DNA of 64,000 nt, taken from Whitmania pigra (taxonomy: Eukaryota; Annelida; Clitellata; Hirudinida; Haemopidae). Below, one piece after another: positions 1-18,824 of the stretch. How positions within the stretch are numbered: the first letter of the stretch is position 1; the number at the start of each line of letters is the position of its first letter. Position numbers and translations under genes: made by a program. The stretch covers positions 2,405,001 through 2,469,000 of the forward strand of contig JAJTWR010000332.1 in NCBI GenBank assembly GCA_021613335.1, given 5' to 3'. Under the pieces are notes generated by a model. That model saw nothing but the letters and a program-made list of their open reading frames with translations. It was not told where the DNA came from and did not search any database.

Positions 1-449
1 TTGTTCCATTAGCACATTCAAATCATAACCCTTCATGACCTGTGATCTATCAGTTGATAAACTGATATATGTCCCCATTGTTATTATTATTGCTAATAAT
101 ATTATTGTTTAAACATTTCCATTTATATTTTCCATACATTAGAGTTATTTGAATTATTTCATAACATTTTTTTATAACTTTTGTTATTATGTTTTTAAGT
201 GGTTTATGAGTTTAATGAATCAAACAAACAAGACCGACTATATCCAGAGAATATTTTGGGAAGAGAATTGAAATCATATGACAAAATGAAAAGAGCAATT
301 TGTAAATAACAAATTTGTGATGTGTTTAACAGGCTATTGTTAGAGAAGGCAGAGGCAGTTGATGATGAAGGTGATAATAAGAAAATTATTCGTACAATCC
401 ATTTTTGCAATACATTCAATTGGTGTAAATGTGAGTTATAAGTAAATGC

Positions 450-1110
450 CTATACTGTATTACAGTAAGTTAGATCATGGTAAATAAGATAGAAATATAA
501 CAGAAGAGCTACTTTTGTGTCAATAAATGGCCAAATTCTAGAAATTATACCAATGTTCTTAGAAACATGATTTTGAACGTGAGAGATATGTTTGAGCCAA
601 GATAAGTGCTCATCAATGAAGACCCCCAAATATCTAATACATGACACTCTGTTAAGAGAAACATTATTTATAGAAAGAGAAGAGTCGTATTCAATTACTC
701 TTCTACAAGAACGAAAAATAATGAAATTAGATTTTTTGATATTAAGAGATAGACAGTTTTTAATAAACCAATTATTATTACTAAATAATAATTAAAAATT
801 AATAATAAAAAAATTAATAATTATTAAAAAGATTCAATTACTTATTAAGTAAAGCAATAAAATTATTTACATTATTCCCAGATATATACACCACTATATC
901 ATCTACATATAGTAACACTTTAATGAAACTTGAAGAACACTTAAAATCATTAATTTAAATTAGAAATAAAAGGGGACCCAGAATGGAGCCCTGAAGAACA
1001 CCATAGTCAATTAAATTATCAGAAGAACAAACATCATTATAAATAACTCTTTGTACTCTGTTATCAGGAACGCATTCACCACGAGCACTAACCATTGCAG
1101 TTATTGGCTT
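450..1110 (-). mobile_element. Degenerate non-LTR retrotransposon reverse-transcriptase fragment
   Basis: Read on the minus strand, pieces of one reverse transcriptase occur in the right order. A G-x-LQGSILGPLLFLI block (finger/palm region) lies near 960-1050. A YVDD catalytic box lies near 890-910. A YLGVFIDEHLSW block with following KNIGIISR residues lies near 500-640. Stops and frame changes interrupt the reading frame. The order and motifs are those of jockey/CR1-group LINE reverse transcriptases, and the last block resembles the copy at 20.7-22 kb. No endonuclease or 3' end is recognisable. It sits in the intron downstream of the last visible RNF19 exon. Confidence 0.75.
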
Positions 1111-2251
1111 CATTTGCTGTTTGTGTCTCGGCCTCGTTGAAATCAATTTTCACTCCTCCAGAATTTGTAGTTCTCACACCGCATCCACCACTCCTGCAAA
1201 GGGAGATGGGAACCACTCCGTACACATAAGCCAGCAATATTGGCACGCCAATGCCTGTAAAATCATTTTTTTAAAATCACGTACTTGTTTCTTGTCAGAA
1301 GAATATTTTTAAAATAAGTTCAAGATTTTCTTTGAAAAACTTTGAAAAATTCACTTGATGTCATTTCGTAGCAAACAAAAATAAAAATTATCTAAAGGGG
1401 AGAGAACTTTTACTGACAAGTGCAATTAAACTATTATTACCCAAAATATGGAAATATCAGAAATCCTCATTTATGAACCTAACACAATTTTTACTTCTTC
1501 ACTTCCAAATGATTGAAGCAAGCATTAAGAACCAATCACTTATCAATAGACTTAATAGCTACCACCTCAATAAGATGATTCGTTCATACATGTGGACCAT
1601 AAAAAATTCATATGATCGTTTTTTTTCAAGATTGCAAAACTGTTGCAAACTACTCCAGTCATGAAAGACTTTTTGGAGGCATTGAATGAATGATCATCCA
1701 TGATCAGGTGATTGTAGCGGCTTCGCACCTCACATCGATACATAAGGCCCTGAGAAAATCAGCTAAATGCAAAGTACAAAACAGTTTCAAAGTCTCCTCA
1801 GAGAGTGATGCAATAGCCAATCACCTAATCAGTAATTCAAGCCTCCAGTTAAAAACAATTTGTTTGCAAACAATGACTTTATGAATTAATGGTTATCTTT
1901 GAGACATATATATCGATATTTTATTGCTAATATGTGTCTTAAAACACTAAATATGAAATAAAATGTGCATAAAATTATACAAAATAATGGACAGAATAAA
2001 AATTTGCACCAACAAATTAGAATTGATCCCAATATAACCTCAGAACATCTTGTCACAAATAGCATGCTTAACCAATTAATAGTCTAATTACATGAATAAA
2101 CAAAAGCATAAATCATGTTATTAAGGGCTGATAAAAGGAAATAATGCATTATTAATGGTTATCATCATCGGAAATGTTCAACAAGCACATTGCAATGATA
2201 TGCATCAGCAACGTGAGGGATTGAGTAAGAAAGTAATAAAGTACAACTGAC

Positions 2252-5200
2252 CGACTGTAATGGCTGCAAGGAGAGGAGAGATGAGTATGGAGGAGAGAAC
2301 ACCTCCTACTGTTGCCATGTTTCTCTTGTGCACTGTCATGTAACTGCACTTGGAATATATCTGCTCCCGGGTAATCAATACGATTTGTATATTTTATATT
2401 TATAATAATATATGAAGAAACAAAAAATAAAAATATCACAGAGAATAAAATAAAGTCAAAAGTAATGAAAGTTAGTTAAGACACATTATGCAACATTTAC
2501 ATCAACATTTTAAAGTGTAAAGTTTTAAAATAAATTACTTAAAATTAAATCCCTGCTATCATTATCAGAGGGATGATAATATTTCTACGATTAAAAAATA
2601 AACCCGCATGAAACAAAGGACACGAGTAATTCTAACCCTTTTCCCAACCCATATGGGAACTCCGATGATGATGGCGGGCACAGCTATGCCGGCTATGAGG
2701 GTAATCCCTACCGGTGCCCCTATCAAAGTACCCAGTTGCCACAGAATCTTCTTCTTTCGAGACCATGGTTTCTTGCCCCAAAATGTGCAACCAGAGGGAC
2801 TGTTTATAATGTTATTTTATTTCAGGATAGGCATATAAACAACAAGTTCAAGCTGTGACTATTATAGTTTGTGAGAATCGAGGTATAAGGCGATAATATT
2901 CTTAATAATCATTCCGAAACATTGAATTCCTTCTTAAGTATGCAAAAGATTAAAAATGTTGTGTTATGACTACTTGTTTCTGAGAACAGCTTTCAGAGGT
3001 GAATAATAATTAAAAAATCCAGATATAATGAATTAACCACTGAGGCTGTTTAGTTGCCATGCTAATATTCAAATTAAATTCTTTCGAAGATTTTATTAAA
3101 ATATTATGGGTATTTTGAGGAAATAACAAATCATGGCAAATTGAGAGCATATTTTTGAAATACAATTACAATTAATTGGACTTCATTTTCCAAAAGTAAG
3201 ATGCAAACTTATCTTAACTCTCTCAAAAACAGATGAGCCACCAGAATTTCAATGTGGCATAAAACAATAATTAAAGGAAGGTTAATATAGCTAAATCAAA
3301 GATCACTTCCTCATCTTATTATTATCATTATTAATTATTATAATTTTGTTATAACTAAAATTATTATAATTTTGTTATAATTAAAATTATTATAATTATG
3401 TTATAATTAAAATTATTATAATTATTTTATAATTAAAAGTATTATAATTATGTTATAATTTATAATAATACCTAAACCTATTGGTTTTTGTGATTATTGA
3501 TGCACTGAATCAGCTTAGAATATATAAAATGTCATTTGCTGAAATATTCCATTACTTCAAGTGTAAAGTTAAATTGACAAACTTTCAAATGAACATTGAA
3601 AAACTTCAAAATTAAACATTTCATGCCAAGCATTTGCTTATTCTAACAATAAATTTCTATTTTCTTTTAAAATAGAAACTTGAAGTAAACAATAGATGCT
3701 TAACATTTGAATTATTCCATATATAGGATACAGAGGGCATATTCATTTCGAATTTGGTAACAAATGATTCAAATGAACAAATTATCAGCTTGCCTGAGAT
3801 AATGAAGATCAGAAATCTCTTTCATGCACAGCCAGCAGAATTCTGCACCACATATGGCACAGGTCATGTGGTTGCATGACCCATCGTCCATTTTAATGAT
3901 GAACGCCTGACATCTTGGACACGGTTTTATCTCATCTTGAGAAATGAAATAACAAGCGAATAAGATATTATCAATAACATTCAGCACGTGATATCCTCAA
4001 CATTGATATAAAAAATATCTGGCACTAAAATATTCATACTTTGACAAATCAAACTCATTTAGAAATTCGACTTTGCAAGGTATTACAATAATATGATGTT
4101 ATATGGAAGCAATAGATTTTCTTCTCATTATTATTATTATTATTATTATTTTTAATATCCTTTGATTGAAGAATGATTAAGTGCAATTAGATTGAGCGAT
4201 TGACTCAATTTGTGACTGACAAAGAAAAATTGTAGTCACTAGAATCACTTTTTACAAAGGCTTTTGAAGTAAATAAATATATAAATCAATCTTTCAACTT
4301 ACACCAATCTTAAGAAATACAAAGAGAATCTAAGCATGTCATTTACTCTTAGAACACTGAAAACTCAAGCAGCATTATTGCGCTATTTAGCAGCATTCCT
4401 CACAAATTGTGATTAGTAAATTCAAATGAATCAATTATTGCCAGTAAATAAATAATTATCGTCATAAGATCAGCTAACTGTGGAGGTTGGATTCTTGGCT
4501 GAAAGAAGAGGACCTAATGTAGGAGGATCTTTCTGCCTTGGCTGCATCACAAGTCTGGTTGGGGTGCCAGTATTGTTTGCAATGGTAGCAGAAAGTAGCT
4601 CCGCATCCAGGTCTATTGCAAGTCAACTTTGGACAGCTGGCACAACCAGACGCTATGACCACAAAGCTGCAAATTTGAAATTCTCGAATATTACAAAAAC
4701 TTCACAAATGTTTGTCATTTTAAAATTGTGCTGAAAATGGATGTTTTACATTATGGCACAATTAAAAATATAATTAAATGCTTCAAGAGTTATTAATTTA
4801 AGTTGCTTAAAGAAAAATTAAATATTTATTTCCAAATTGTGACTTGACATGCCGTACTGAATTAGTGAAATGCTTTGAACTAAAATTGCACCATTTTATT
4901 GAAGTATCAGAATAAGACAACAGCATTTTTGTACCTATTAAAATGGTGAAGATAACAATCATTAATGTGTTAGACGCATAAGTCACCAGGCTTCCGTGAT
5001 AAAATGACCGATAATATATTTGAAAGGGTGGCTAAATTAGTGATTTGCTAAAAAGTCTCATTAAAGACTGCTTAAGTTTCAATAAACAAAAATAAACTGA
5101 GTCCCACTTGCAGTCTGGAGCAGGGCACCATCTGGCATCAGGATCAGAAACAAGAACTCTCCTCAGCATGAACTCCTCATACTTGCTGTAAAGTTTTACG

Positions 5201-5996
5201 TCCTCGTTCAGGATCAAACGAATGTCGTTCGGGTGAAGGGGTTCTGGGCATTCCGGGCAGGCGATGTTGACCCTCGATTCTGTAATCTCGACGCGAAGGT
5301 ACTGCTTCAAACACTCTTTGCACGACCTGTGCCCGCAGGAGGAGGCAGAAAGATCTGGAAAATTGCTTTTGGGTTGGACCAAGGTGCATAGGTTGCACTC
5401 CAATGTAGGACTGGTATTTGTAGCACTGGCTGAACTCTCAAGAGCTGACAATGTTAGTGGGGAGGTTCTCTGGTTGTCTTTTTGCTTTTTGCCCTGAGTC
5501 ATCTGTTTAAGTCATGAGGTTTATCACAAAACAAAAAATCATCAAAAGACACCTAGTATTACTGTAATGAATAAATAAAAGCACTTATTTATTATTGAAA
5601 CTATGTTTAAAGAGATTTCATATAGAAAATTTATCCTAAGGAGCAAAGGGTTATTTTTTAGCTTTAACAAACTATTCGTATTGAACTCAAGTGCTCAAAC
5701 TTTAAGAATGTCACTAAAATTACCTCTGAAGCAGGATAATCCCTCTTCGTTGGAGTAGTTTTTCCACCTGTATTTGTAACTGATTCCATTTCAAGAGAAG
5801 GGTTTTTTTTCTTTCGAGAACCCATGATTCTCTGACCATGTATGTCTTGAAACACTCTTCTTAAGGAAAACCACCTATGAGACTTCCCACCATTTGGGCG
5901 AATGTTTGTGGGAGCCTCTACTGGGGAAGGTCGTGACGAAACCGACGTATTGGAGGATTTGTGGTCATTTACCTCCTTTCTGCCCGTTTTTTTCAT
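2252..5996 (-). CDS. RNF19: RNF19-like RBR E3 ubiquitin ligase (3' part outside window)
   Basis: Six coding exons are resolved: 5996-5724, 5502-5108, 4666-4479, 3935-3794, 2799-2637 and 2360-2252. Their phases agree and give about 423 residues. In order they encode a Ser/Lys-rich N-terminus, RING1 (CNLC...CGHRSC...CPEC), the IBR domain ([10 protein letters not shown]...FCYHCKQ...HPNQTC) and RING2 (CPRC...GSCNHMTC...FCWLC). Within RING2, the Cys before NHM is the expected ubiquitin-thioester residue. Then come [17 protein letters not shown] and two hydrophobic segments, as in RNF19A/B (dorfin), a membrane-anchored RBR ligase. The ATG at 5996 is the first in frame. A possible untranslated upstream exon ends near 6119, with an acceptor near 6011. 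The exon after residue ~423 is not visible and probably lies left of the window. The intron between 3794 and 2799 uses a GC donor. Confidence 0.93.
3335..3470. repeat. 26-bp AT-rich tandem repeat in RNF19 intron
   Basis: About five copies of a unit like TTATAATTTTGTTATAATTA + AAATTA, diverging in single bases, in the intron between the RING2 exon and the first transmembrane exon. Confidence 0.85.
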
Positions 5997-6797
5997 TTTG
6001 CCTTGTATTTACTGACAATTTGCTAACCATTAATTCAACCCAAGTCTATTGTTCTTAATTATTCAAGAAATAAATATGTTTCTAAGCTGTAAAACCAGAA
6101 CTGACGCATTAAAGCTTACCCGGAAATCGTGGGTCGTTAATTGTGTAGCGACCCAAACCAACTTAAATCTAAGTATCCCAACGCAATGATGGTTATGTAT
6201 TTCCTCTTTTATAAGGCTGTCGGACCTCTCTTCCCTTATCCTAACCAACCGAAAACGGGAGAATCCATATTAGCTGGGACGGCAGTCAACAAAAGTTGCA
6301 AGGCATAACAAAACAGATAGACGATCATATTAGTCACTTCAGAACATGGTAAATTCTAAATTCTAAATTGTTTTCAATGTAATTTAATGTAGATATTACC
6401 ATGTAAAAGTTTATATTGGTAGAATGAAATTTATGTAACGTAAGCCCTACAACATCCTCATAGTATGTAATATATTGCAGACAATTAATACTTTTAAAAT
6501 GTTAAATATTTTAATTTTAAATATCAGCAACTTGCATGCTTTTGGATATATCTCAGAAAATATGTTTTCCATTTTGACTTACGTCAACATTTTCTGCCTT
6601 AAAATAATAATATAAATGTTAATTATATATGCAGTAATTATAATAAATTTTAATCTAAAATGTAAAATCTGAAGAATAAATTTCATACAAAAAATTCAAA
6701 ATGATTGTTTGGGTGATTATAAAGCGAATATTGGTTGCGGCGTGTCGAACTTTCGGTTTTTAATCGGATCTCGGTGATTAGAGTGTAATCAATAGAT
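5997..6797. promoter_or_regulatory. Divergent intergenic region between RNF19 and DOHH
   Basis: About 800 bp separate the start codons of two genes transcribed away from each other, so both promoters must lie here. The RNF19 side is less AT-rich around 6110-6300 and holds a good minus-strand splice donor (6113-6119), which suggests a 5' untranslated exon. The DOHH side (6360-6700) is strongly AT-rich. I see no clear TATA box for either gene. Confidence 0.5.
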
Positions 6798-8375
6798 ATG
6801 ACTTTAAACGTTAGCGCAGAAGATTTGAACGCCATTTGTTCCACGTTGGAAGACCGTACTAAAAGTGTCACCGACCGATTTAGATCATTATTTACTCTTA
6901 AAAATTTGGGAGGAAAGCAGGCAATCGACAGTATATCAAAATGCTTTGATGATCCATCTGTTTTATTGAAACACGAATGTGCCTATTGCCTCGGACAAAT
7001 GCAAGACGAGTATGCACTCGATATATTAGTAAAAGTGTTAGAAGATGAAAATCAGGACAAAATAGTTAGACATGAAGCTGGTAGGAATAATTTCTTATTG
7101 CCAATATTAAGTGTTATCAGATACGTAATTGTGAACAATTTCTAAAATTGATTTATAGCTAGAACTTTCATTTTCCATTTCACGTTGTAGGAGAGGCATT
7201 AGGTGCTATTGGTAATCCTTGTGTGTTGCATATCTTGCAAAAATATGCAAATGATCCTATAAGAGAGGTAGTACATTAACTTAAGACTATTCTTTAGACT
7301 TTAAACTAATGCCCATAATTTATGTTTGCCAGGTTGCAGAAACATGCCAACTCGCTATAGAACGAATCAATTGGTTGCATTCAACTGAGGAGAACAAAGA
7401 GAATTCAGGAAATGGCAATGTTTGCTATACATCTGTTGATCCAGCACCACCTTCTGAAAGCAAGAACGTTGAAGAGTTGAGGTTGATCCTCTTAAACGAG
7501 CAGCTTCCACTGTTTCTCAGGTACAGAGCCATGTTTGCCCTCAGAAATGATGGCAGTGAGAATGCTGTCAGTGCTCTGGTGGCAGGTTATTATTTTTTCT
7601 TGTAATTGGCCTCGTGCTCTAGATTTTCTAATAATTCAGTATTGAGTAGGTTTTTTAAAGTATATTTCTTTCAAACAATTACATTTCTATAATTTTACTG
7701 TCTTAATGCGTATTCAGTTTTTATTCCGGAGCAGCAATTACAAAATAATATTTGTAGGCAAAAAATATTAAATGCTGAGTAAATGAAAATAGAATGAGGA
7801 TGATGATGTAGAAATGAAGATATAGGCAGATATGGATCAATATTTAATTGGGTGTAGTTTAATTGTGGATATCGGTTTACAATTAAAATAGGATTTAGAT
7901 TTTCTTAAGGAATAGATAAACCAGATCTGGCTTTTATATATTATATATTGTGGATTAAAATAATATTGTAAAGCATCATTTTTGGACAATTTTACATCTA
8001 AGAGAGATTTAAAACATTTCATTTTGTGCTTAAAAACTAGGTTTGAAATGTGATGGGGCACTGTTCAAACACGAGATTGCCTACGTCCTCGGTCAAATGC
8101 AGCCCGTAAGTGCAGAATTGGGTCTGCTCGAAAGACTTAAAGACCTCACAGAGAGCCCCATGGTGAGGCACGAGTGTGCAGAGGCCATGGGATCCATTGC
8201 CACTGACAGCTGTTTTAATGCTCTCTCTGCCTGCCTGGATGACCAAGAAACCATTGTCAGGCAGAGTTGCGAGGTTGGATTGGACATGGCGGAATATGGA
8301 AGATCAGAAGAGCAGTTTGAATATGCCAACGGACTGGCAAAACTCAAAAACGAAAAAACGGTCGATATGCATTAG
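6798..8375 (+). CDS. DOHH: Deoxyhypusine hydroxylase (eIF5A-modifying HEAT-repeat di-iron enzyme)
   Basis: Four exons, 6798-7080, 7191-7267, 7333-7585 and 8041-8375, join in phase to a 315-residue protein (the human enzyme is about 300). It consists of HEAT-type repeats. All four His-Glu pairs that bind the di-iron centre are present: LLKHECAYCLGQ, VRHEAGEALG (across the first intron), FKHEIAYVLGQ and VRHECAEAMG. The family blocks EVAETCQLAIERINWL, SVDPAPP and FLRYRAMFALRNDGSE are also present. DOHH hydroxylates deoxyhypusine on eIF5A in the cytoplasm, the last step of hypusine formation. The second half (exons 3-4) repeats the architecture of the first, as in the family. Introns are 110, 65 and 455 bp. 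No defect is seen. Confidence 0.97.
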
Positions 8376-8420
8376 GCACTTTATTTTGTAGGAAAGATTT
8401 AGAATTGTTTTTTGGTCAAA

Positions 8421-8426
8421 AATAAA
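8421..8426 (+). terminator. Polyadenylation signal of DOHH
   Basis: AATAAA lies 46 bp after the DOHH stop codon and is followed by a T/G-rich stretch. Confidence 0.7.
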
Positions 8427-8429
8427 GTT

Positions 8430-9060
8430 TTGTCAGCATTATGATCTTCAAGCACAACTTTTTTATCAATCAGGAATTCACTTTCAATTCTGCTTCTCAT
8501 TGGTTTGTGCAACCTTTCTGATGAGTCATCAGTGATGACCTCCTACCATGCCTTGTTTTGGCCAATTTCATCACTTTTCCTTCGGCAACCTGCACTTACG
8601 ATATTTCCACACTTCATCCTTCTACCATCTTCCCAAAATCATGGATTTGGATGTTATTCACCATGTTGTCACTCAATTGATGCAAATGAAATATAAAGCA
8701 ACATGATACTAAAATCAAACAATAAGACTCCGGGTGTCTTGGAAAATGCTATGTGACTTGTGATGTCAAGTTTCTTTTATATTACAGCAAGTTATGAATG
8801 TAAATAATATTGGTGCAATTGGTTGCTGAACTGCTTTGCTTTGGTTTCCTTAAAATTTAATTAGAGAAATGATTTAATCAAAGGCTGTGGGTGTTTAAAA
8901 TGTGAATAAAATTAATTAAACATTCACCAAAATTGACCTTCATTTGAAACATCCTACAGTGGCGCTTTAGTTCATTTTTAAAAACAACCGTTTTTATTAA
9001 TAAATGTCACAAAACATTGTAGCTTAAAATTTAAATGTGAATAAGTTGATTAAGTTAAAA
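8430..9060. other. Convergent spacer between DOHH and the claudin-like gene
   Basis: AT-rich, with no convincing reading frame, repeat or RNA gene. It should hold the 3' untranslated ends of the two converging genes. A TTTATT on the plus strand near 8994 is a possible minus-strand polyadenylation signal for the claudin-like gene. Confidence 0.5.
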
Positions 9061-9064
9061 AATT

Positions 9065-10192
9065 TCAAACAAAGTCATCTCCATCATCTGCCTGAGCTTG
9101 ATAGCTCTTGCCTGCAAAACTCTTTTCTGGGTCATGCTTCCTAGTATCAGCCATGAAAGATTGCTGGCCATAACTGGTGCCCAATCCATGAAGTTCATAG
9201 GAGGGTGGCTGGTCTGGTGCCATGGAAGTTGAAGGTCCATAAGAGTAGGGCTTTTGGTCGTAGATCGGTGGATCAACTGGCTCGATCTGAAAGGTTGACA
9301 TCTCCAAAGCTGCTTTTGTGTACTCGTCTTCTTTGACAAGGAGCAAGTTGTAAGTGTTCTGAGCTTCTTTATAGAGGCAGATGCCGGCGGCGAGACCGAA
9401 TATGCCCGTGATGATCAGGAAACCATACCCCCAAGAGAGGAAGTTTAGGTCCGGTCGAGGAAGCCAGTATCTGTCATTAGTTTGTATGCCAAAGATGAGA
9501 GCCACCACCACCGTTATCATGCCTGAAAGAAAAAAGCATTTCTAGCTTCTCCTTTTATTTATTTAATGCTTGGTGTAACAGTCTGATTAACTAGAGATTT
9601 AAATAAGTTTTAAAAGCTGACCACTCACTGACTAAAAACATGAGAGATGCAGCTGAAAATATACCATAAGACTGCAAATATTCATGATTGATGAGGGGAC
9701 AAAGATGAAGAAAAACCAGAGCAATGATGACGCAGGTTGTGATGAGGATGATCAGGCATCCAACAACCAGCACTTGACAAGTTATAAACCAAGCTGGCAA
9801 GTTCAAAGAATTTCAATCACATTATGAGTTTAATACAGGATTACTGTCATTTATTAAAATCGACTTGCAACCACGAAATACTAACGGGGTGTCAGCCATT
9901 CGCGAAGTTTGTAATATTTTGGTTGAGTGTCGAAAACCCACCAACAACCACTGTAAATTTCCTGACTGTCATCCTTAAACTGCATGTAGTTGTAGAAGCA
10001 CACGTGCCACAAACCCATGTTCTTAAACTGATTCTCCGATAATGGCCAGGTCTGGATCCAATAAGGACTGACGAAAGATATGCACAGGGAAGCGAGAGCC
10101 ATCAAGGCACATCCGAACCCAACCCATGCCATCATGCCAGTAGGTGCTGGCTGCTTCACCAAACCTTGGTTATCTTTTGGAGGTTGGTACAT
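9065..10192 (-). CDS. Claudin-superfamily tetraspan protein, pasiflora-like
   Basis: Three exons, 10192-9886, 9793-9629 and 9522-9065, splice in phase to 309 residues. There are four hydrophobic segments, at about residues 20-42, 104-133, 142-165 and 184-206. The first extracellular loop carries GLWHVCFYNY followed by SGCWWVF, the W-GLW-C-C arrangement of claudins, and then a REWLTPPWFITCQ entry to TM2. This is the pattern I know from arthropod septate-junction proteins such as Pasiflora 1/2 and their relatives. The cytoplasmic tail (about 100 residues) is rich in Tyr and Pro, with PPIY and PPSY motifs, and ends DDFV, which may bind a PDZ domain. A role in septate junctions or epithelial barrier is inferred from family only. 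Confidence 0.85.
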
Positions 10193-10199
10193 GGTTTCT

Positions 10200-10770
10200 T
10201 ACTTCGTTGTTATTACAATCATGTGGACACTCCAAAAAGTTCTTTTCGAAAAGCGCTTCTCTAAAGTATCTCTCCGGCTCACCTGTTACTACACCTGAAT
10301 ACGATTTTGTTTATTTTCAGTTTTTAGTAGCGCTTCGTTTAACTTCTGGCTCAGGTGCTTTAAAAAATAATTGAAATGTGCAAATCATTTTATAAAACAA
10401 TTTTTGTAATAACTACAAATTTAATGAAAAATTCCACTAAACTAATTTTAATGTTTAATTCTTTTGCGAGCAGCTATCAACAATATCTGTGAGTAATAAA
10501 ATAGCACAATGTTTGTAATAATTGATTTTATCTATTTTTACATCTTACTGCATTATGGACCAATAACTTTCAAACCAGCCAAAAATCCTCAACTCACTAA
10601 TTTCAAGAATATTTATTTAGTAATTTTGTAATATTATCGCATCATTTTACAAAAAAAATCATAAATTAATTTTAATCGAAAATAGTTCATACAACAAAAT
10701 CAACATCTTCCAAAACGTTAATTAAAAATTCCTATACCTAAATGAACAAACTTTAGTGTGTTTAAAAGAC
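10200..10770. other. Spacer between claudin-like gene and SLC5 3' end
   Basis: It holds the 5' flank of the claudin-like gene (right of 10192) and the 3' flank of SLC5. It is AT-rich and I see no coding potential or repeat in it. Confidence 0.5.
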
Positions 10771-10778
10771 CAACATTT

Positions 10779-17219
<6,441 letters not shown>

Positions 17220-17224
17220 GTTTT

Positions 17225-17990
17225 GGATAAATCTTGCTCCAATTGCACATTAATCGAAATATTTACAAAAGTCGTGCAGACTTCAAACAAGAAATAAGGA
17301 AATAATAAATTAAGGAAAGCAGGAAACGTTTTAGAGCAGCGTTTTAGAAGATTCGACTGCCTTTAAAAGCGATCTTTGCGTGCATTTGAATCAAACACGT
17401 CAAGAATTTGAACATGCAGTGAAAGCTGGTTGTAAAGTTTAACACAAAATAGACATCATTTTTTCACGGTGGATTAACTCTTAAATTTAAATATCATGCC
17501 TATAATATGATCTTATATTATGGTTTGCGAGTAAGTCTCTCTTTGTGCTAGTAATTAAAGTTATAGCAGATTAATGTTTGATATGAAGGAAGTCATTTGA
17601 AATCATAATTAGTATTATTATTGTTATTCACTTCATCCATTAAACAGTTGCTGCTTTATTGTCGATACAATATAATTATACTGCAGGTGTAAAAGTTGTG
17701 TAGCATTTTGTTAAGTTAAATATGTTTTCCCATGTACATATTACTTCGTATAATCGACTTTCCGCTGAAAATTTCGTATTTCAGATTATCAAGGTTGTAT
17801 AACATTCAGTTGAAAATAATATTTATTTAACATTTGCTTTCTGAAGAATCAAAGTGTAACTTTAGCAAAGATTTATTTTCGCTGGAAATTACATGATAGT
17901 CAAAATCAACATTTTTACTGCACATAATGGGATGATTGACGTTATCAGTTCTTGGAGCGGCAGAAAATTGCAACACATTATTTATATGAT
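17225..17990. other. SLC5 5' flank, no gene seen
   Basis: This holds the SLC5 5' untranslated region and promoter by position. No open frame longer than background and no repeat is visible. Confidence 0.4.
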
Positions 17991-18007
17991 TAATATCTCT
18001 ACTCACT

Positions 18008-18325
18008 AATATCTCTACTCACTTATCGCACATTAACTACATCCAACCCCTGTTATCTCCATCATCTCATTCGCCACCGTCACATCCCCGATCACCTCCG
18101 CTCATCTTCTATAATTCATCTCCACCAACCTGTTCACAAATCATCCATAGTCAACCGAGGCTTCTCTCATGCCTCGCCCGCCGTCTGGAATAGCCTGCCC
18201 CCATCATCCGGTCTCAGCCCACGCTCGAGACCTTCAAGCGCCAGCTGAAGACCCATCTCTTCAAAAAGTTCTTTGAAGACCCAAGGCGCCTCTGATGCTG
18301 CACTTAAGGCGCCATAGAAATAAAC
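18008..18325 (+). mobile_element. 5'-truncated CR1/L2-like LINE, 3' end only
   Basis: This segment matches, with scattered differences, the last ~320 bp of the LINE at 45.3-47.1 kb (compare 46,790-47,110). It shares the C-terminal coding stretch (end of the reverse-transcriptase polypeptide), the paired GGCGCC boxes and the closing ATAGAAATAAAC. It runs straight into a long (TTA)n array. The 5' junction shows a 16-bp tandem duplication (17992-18007 and 18008-18023). Confidence 0.92.
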
Positions 18326-18758
<433 letters not shown>

Positions 18759-18824
18759 TCGTTCGACTCCTTGATTGCCAGGTTACGACATTTTTCGGGG
18801 TGATGACGAAAACGCATTCGTTTT

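Noticed and set aside
3335..3470. CRISPR-like array (also 34,051-34,194 and 56,466-56,527)
   Set aside because: The copies are adjacent tandem repeats without unique spacers, in a eukaryotic genome.
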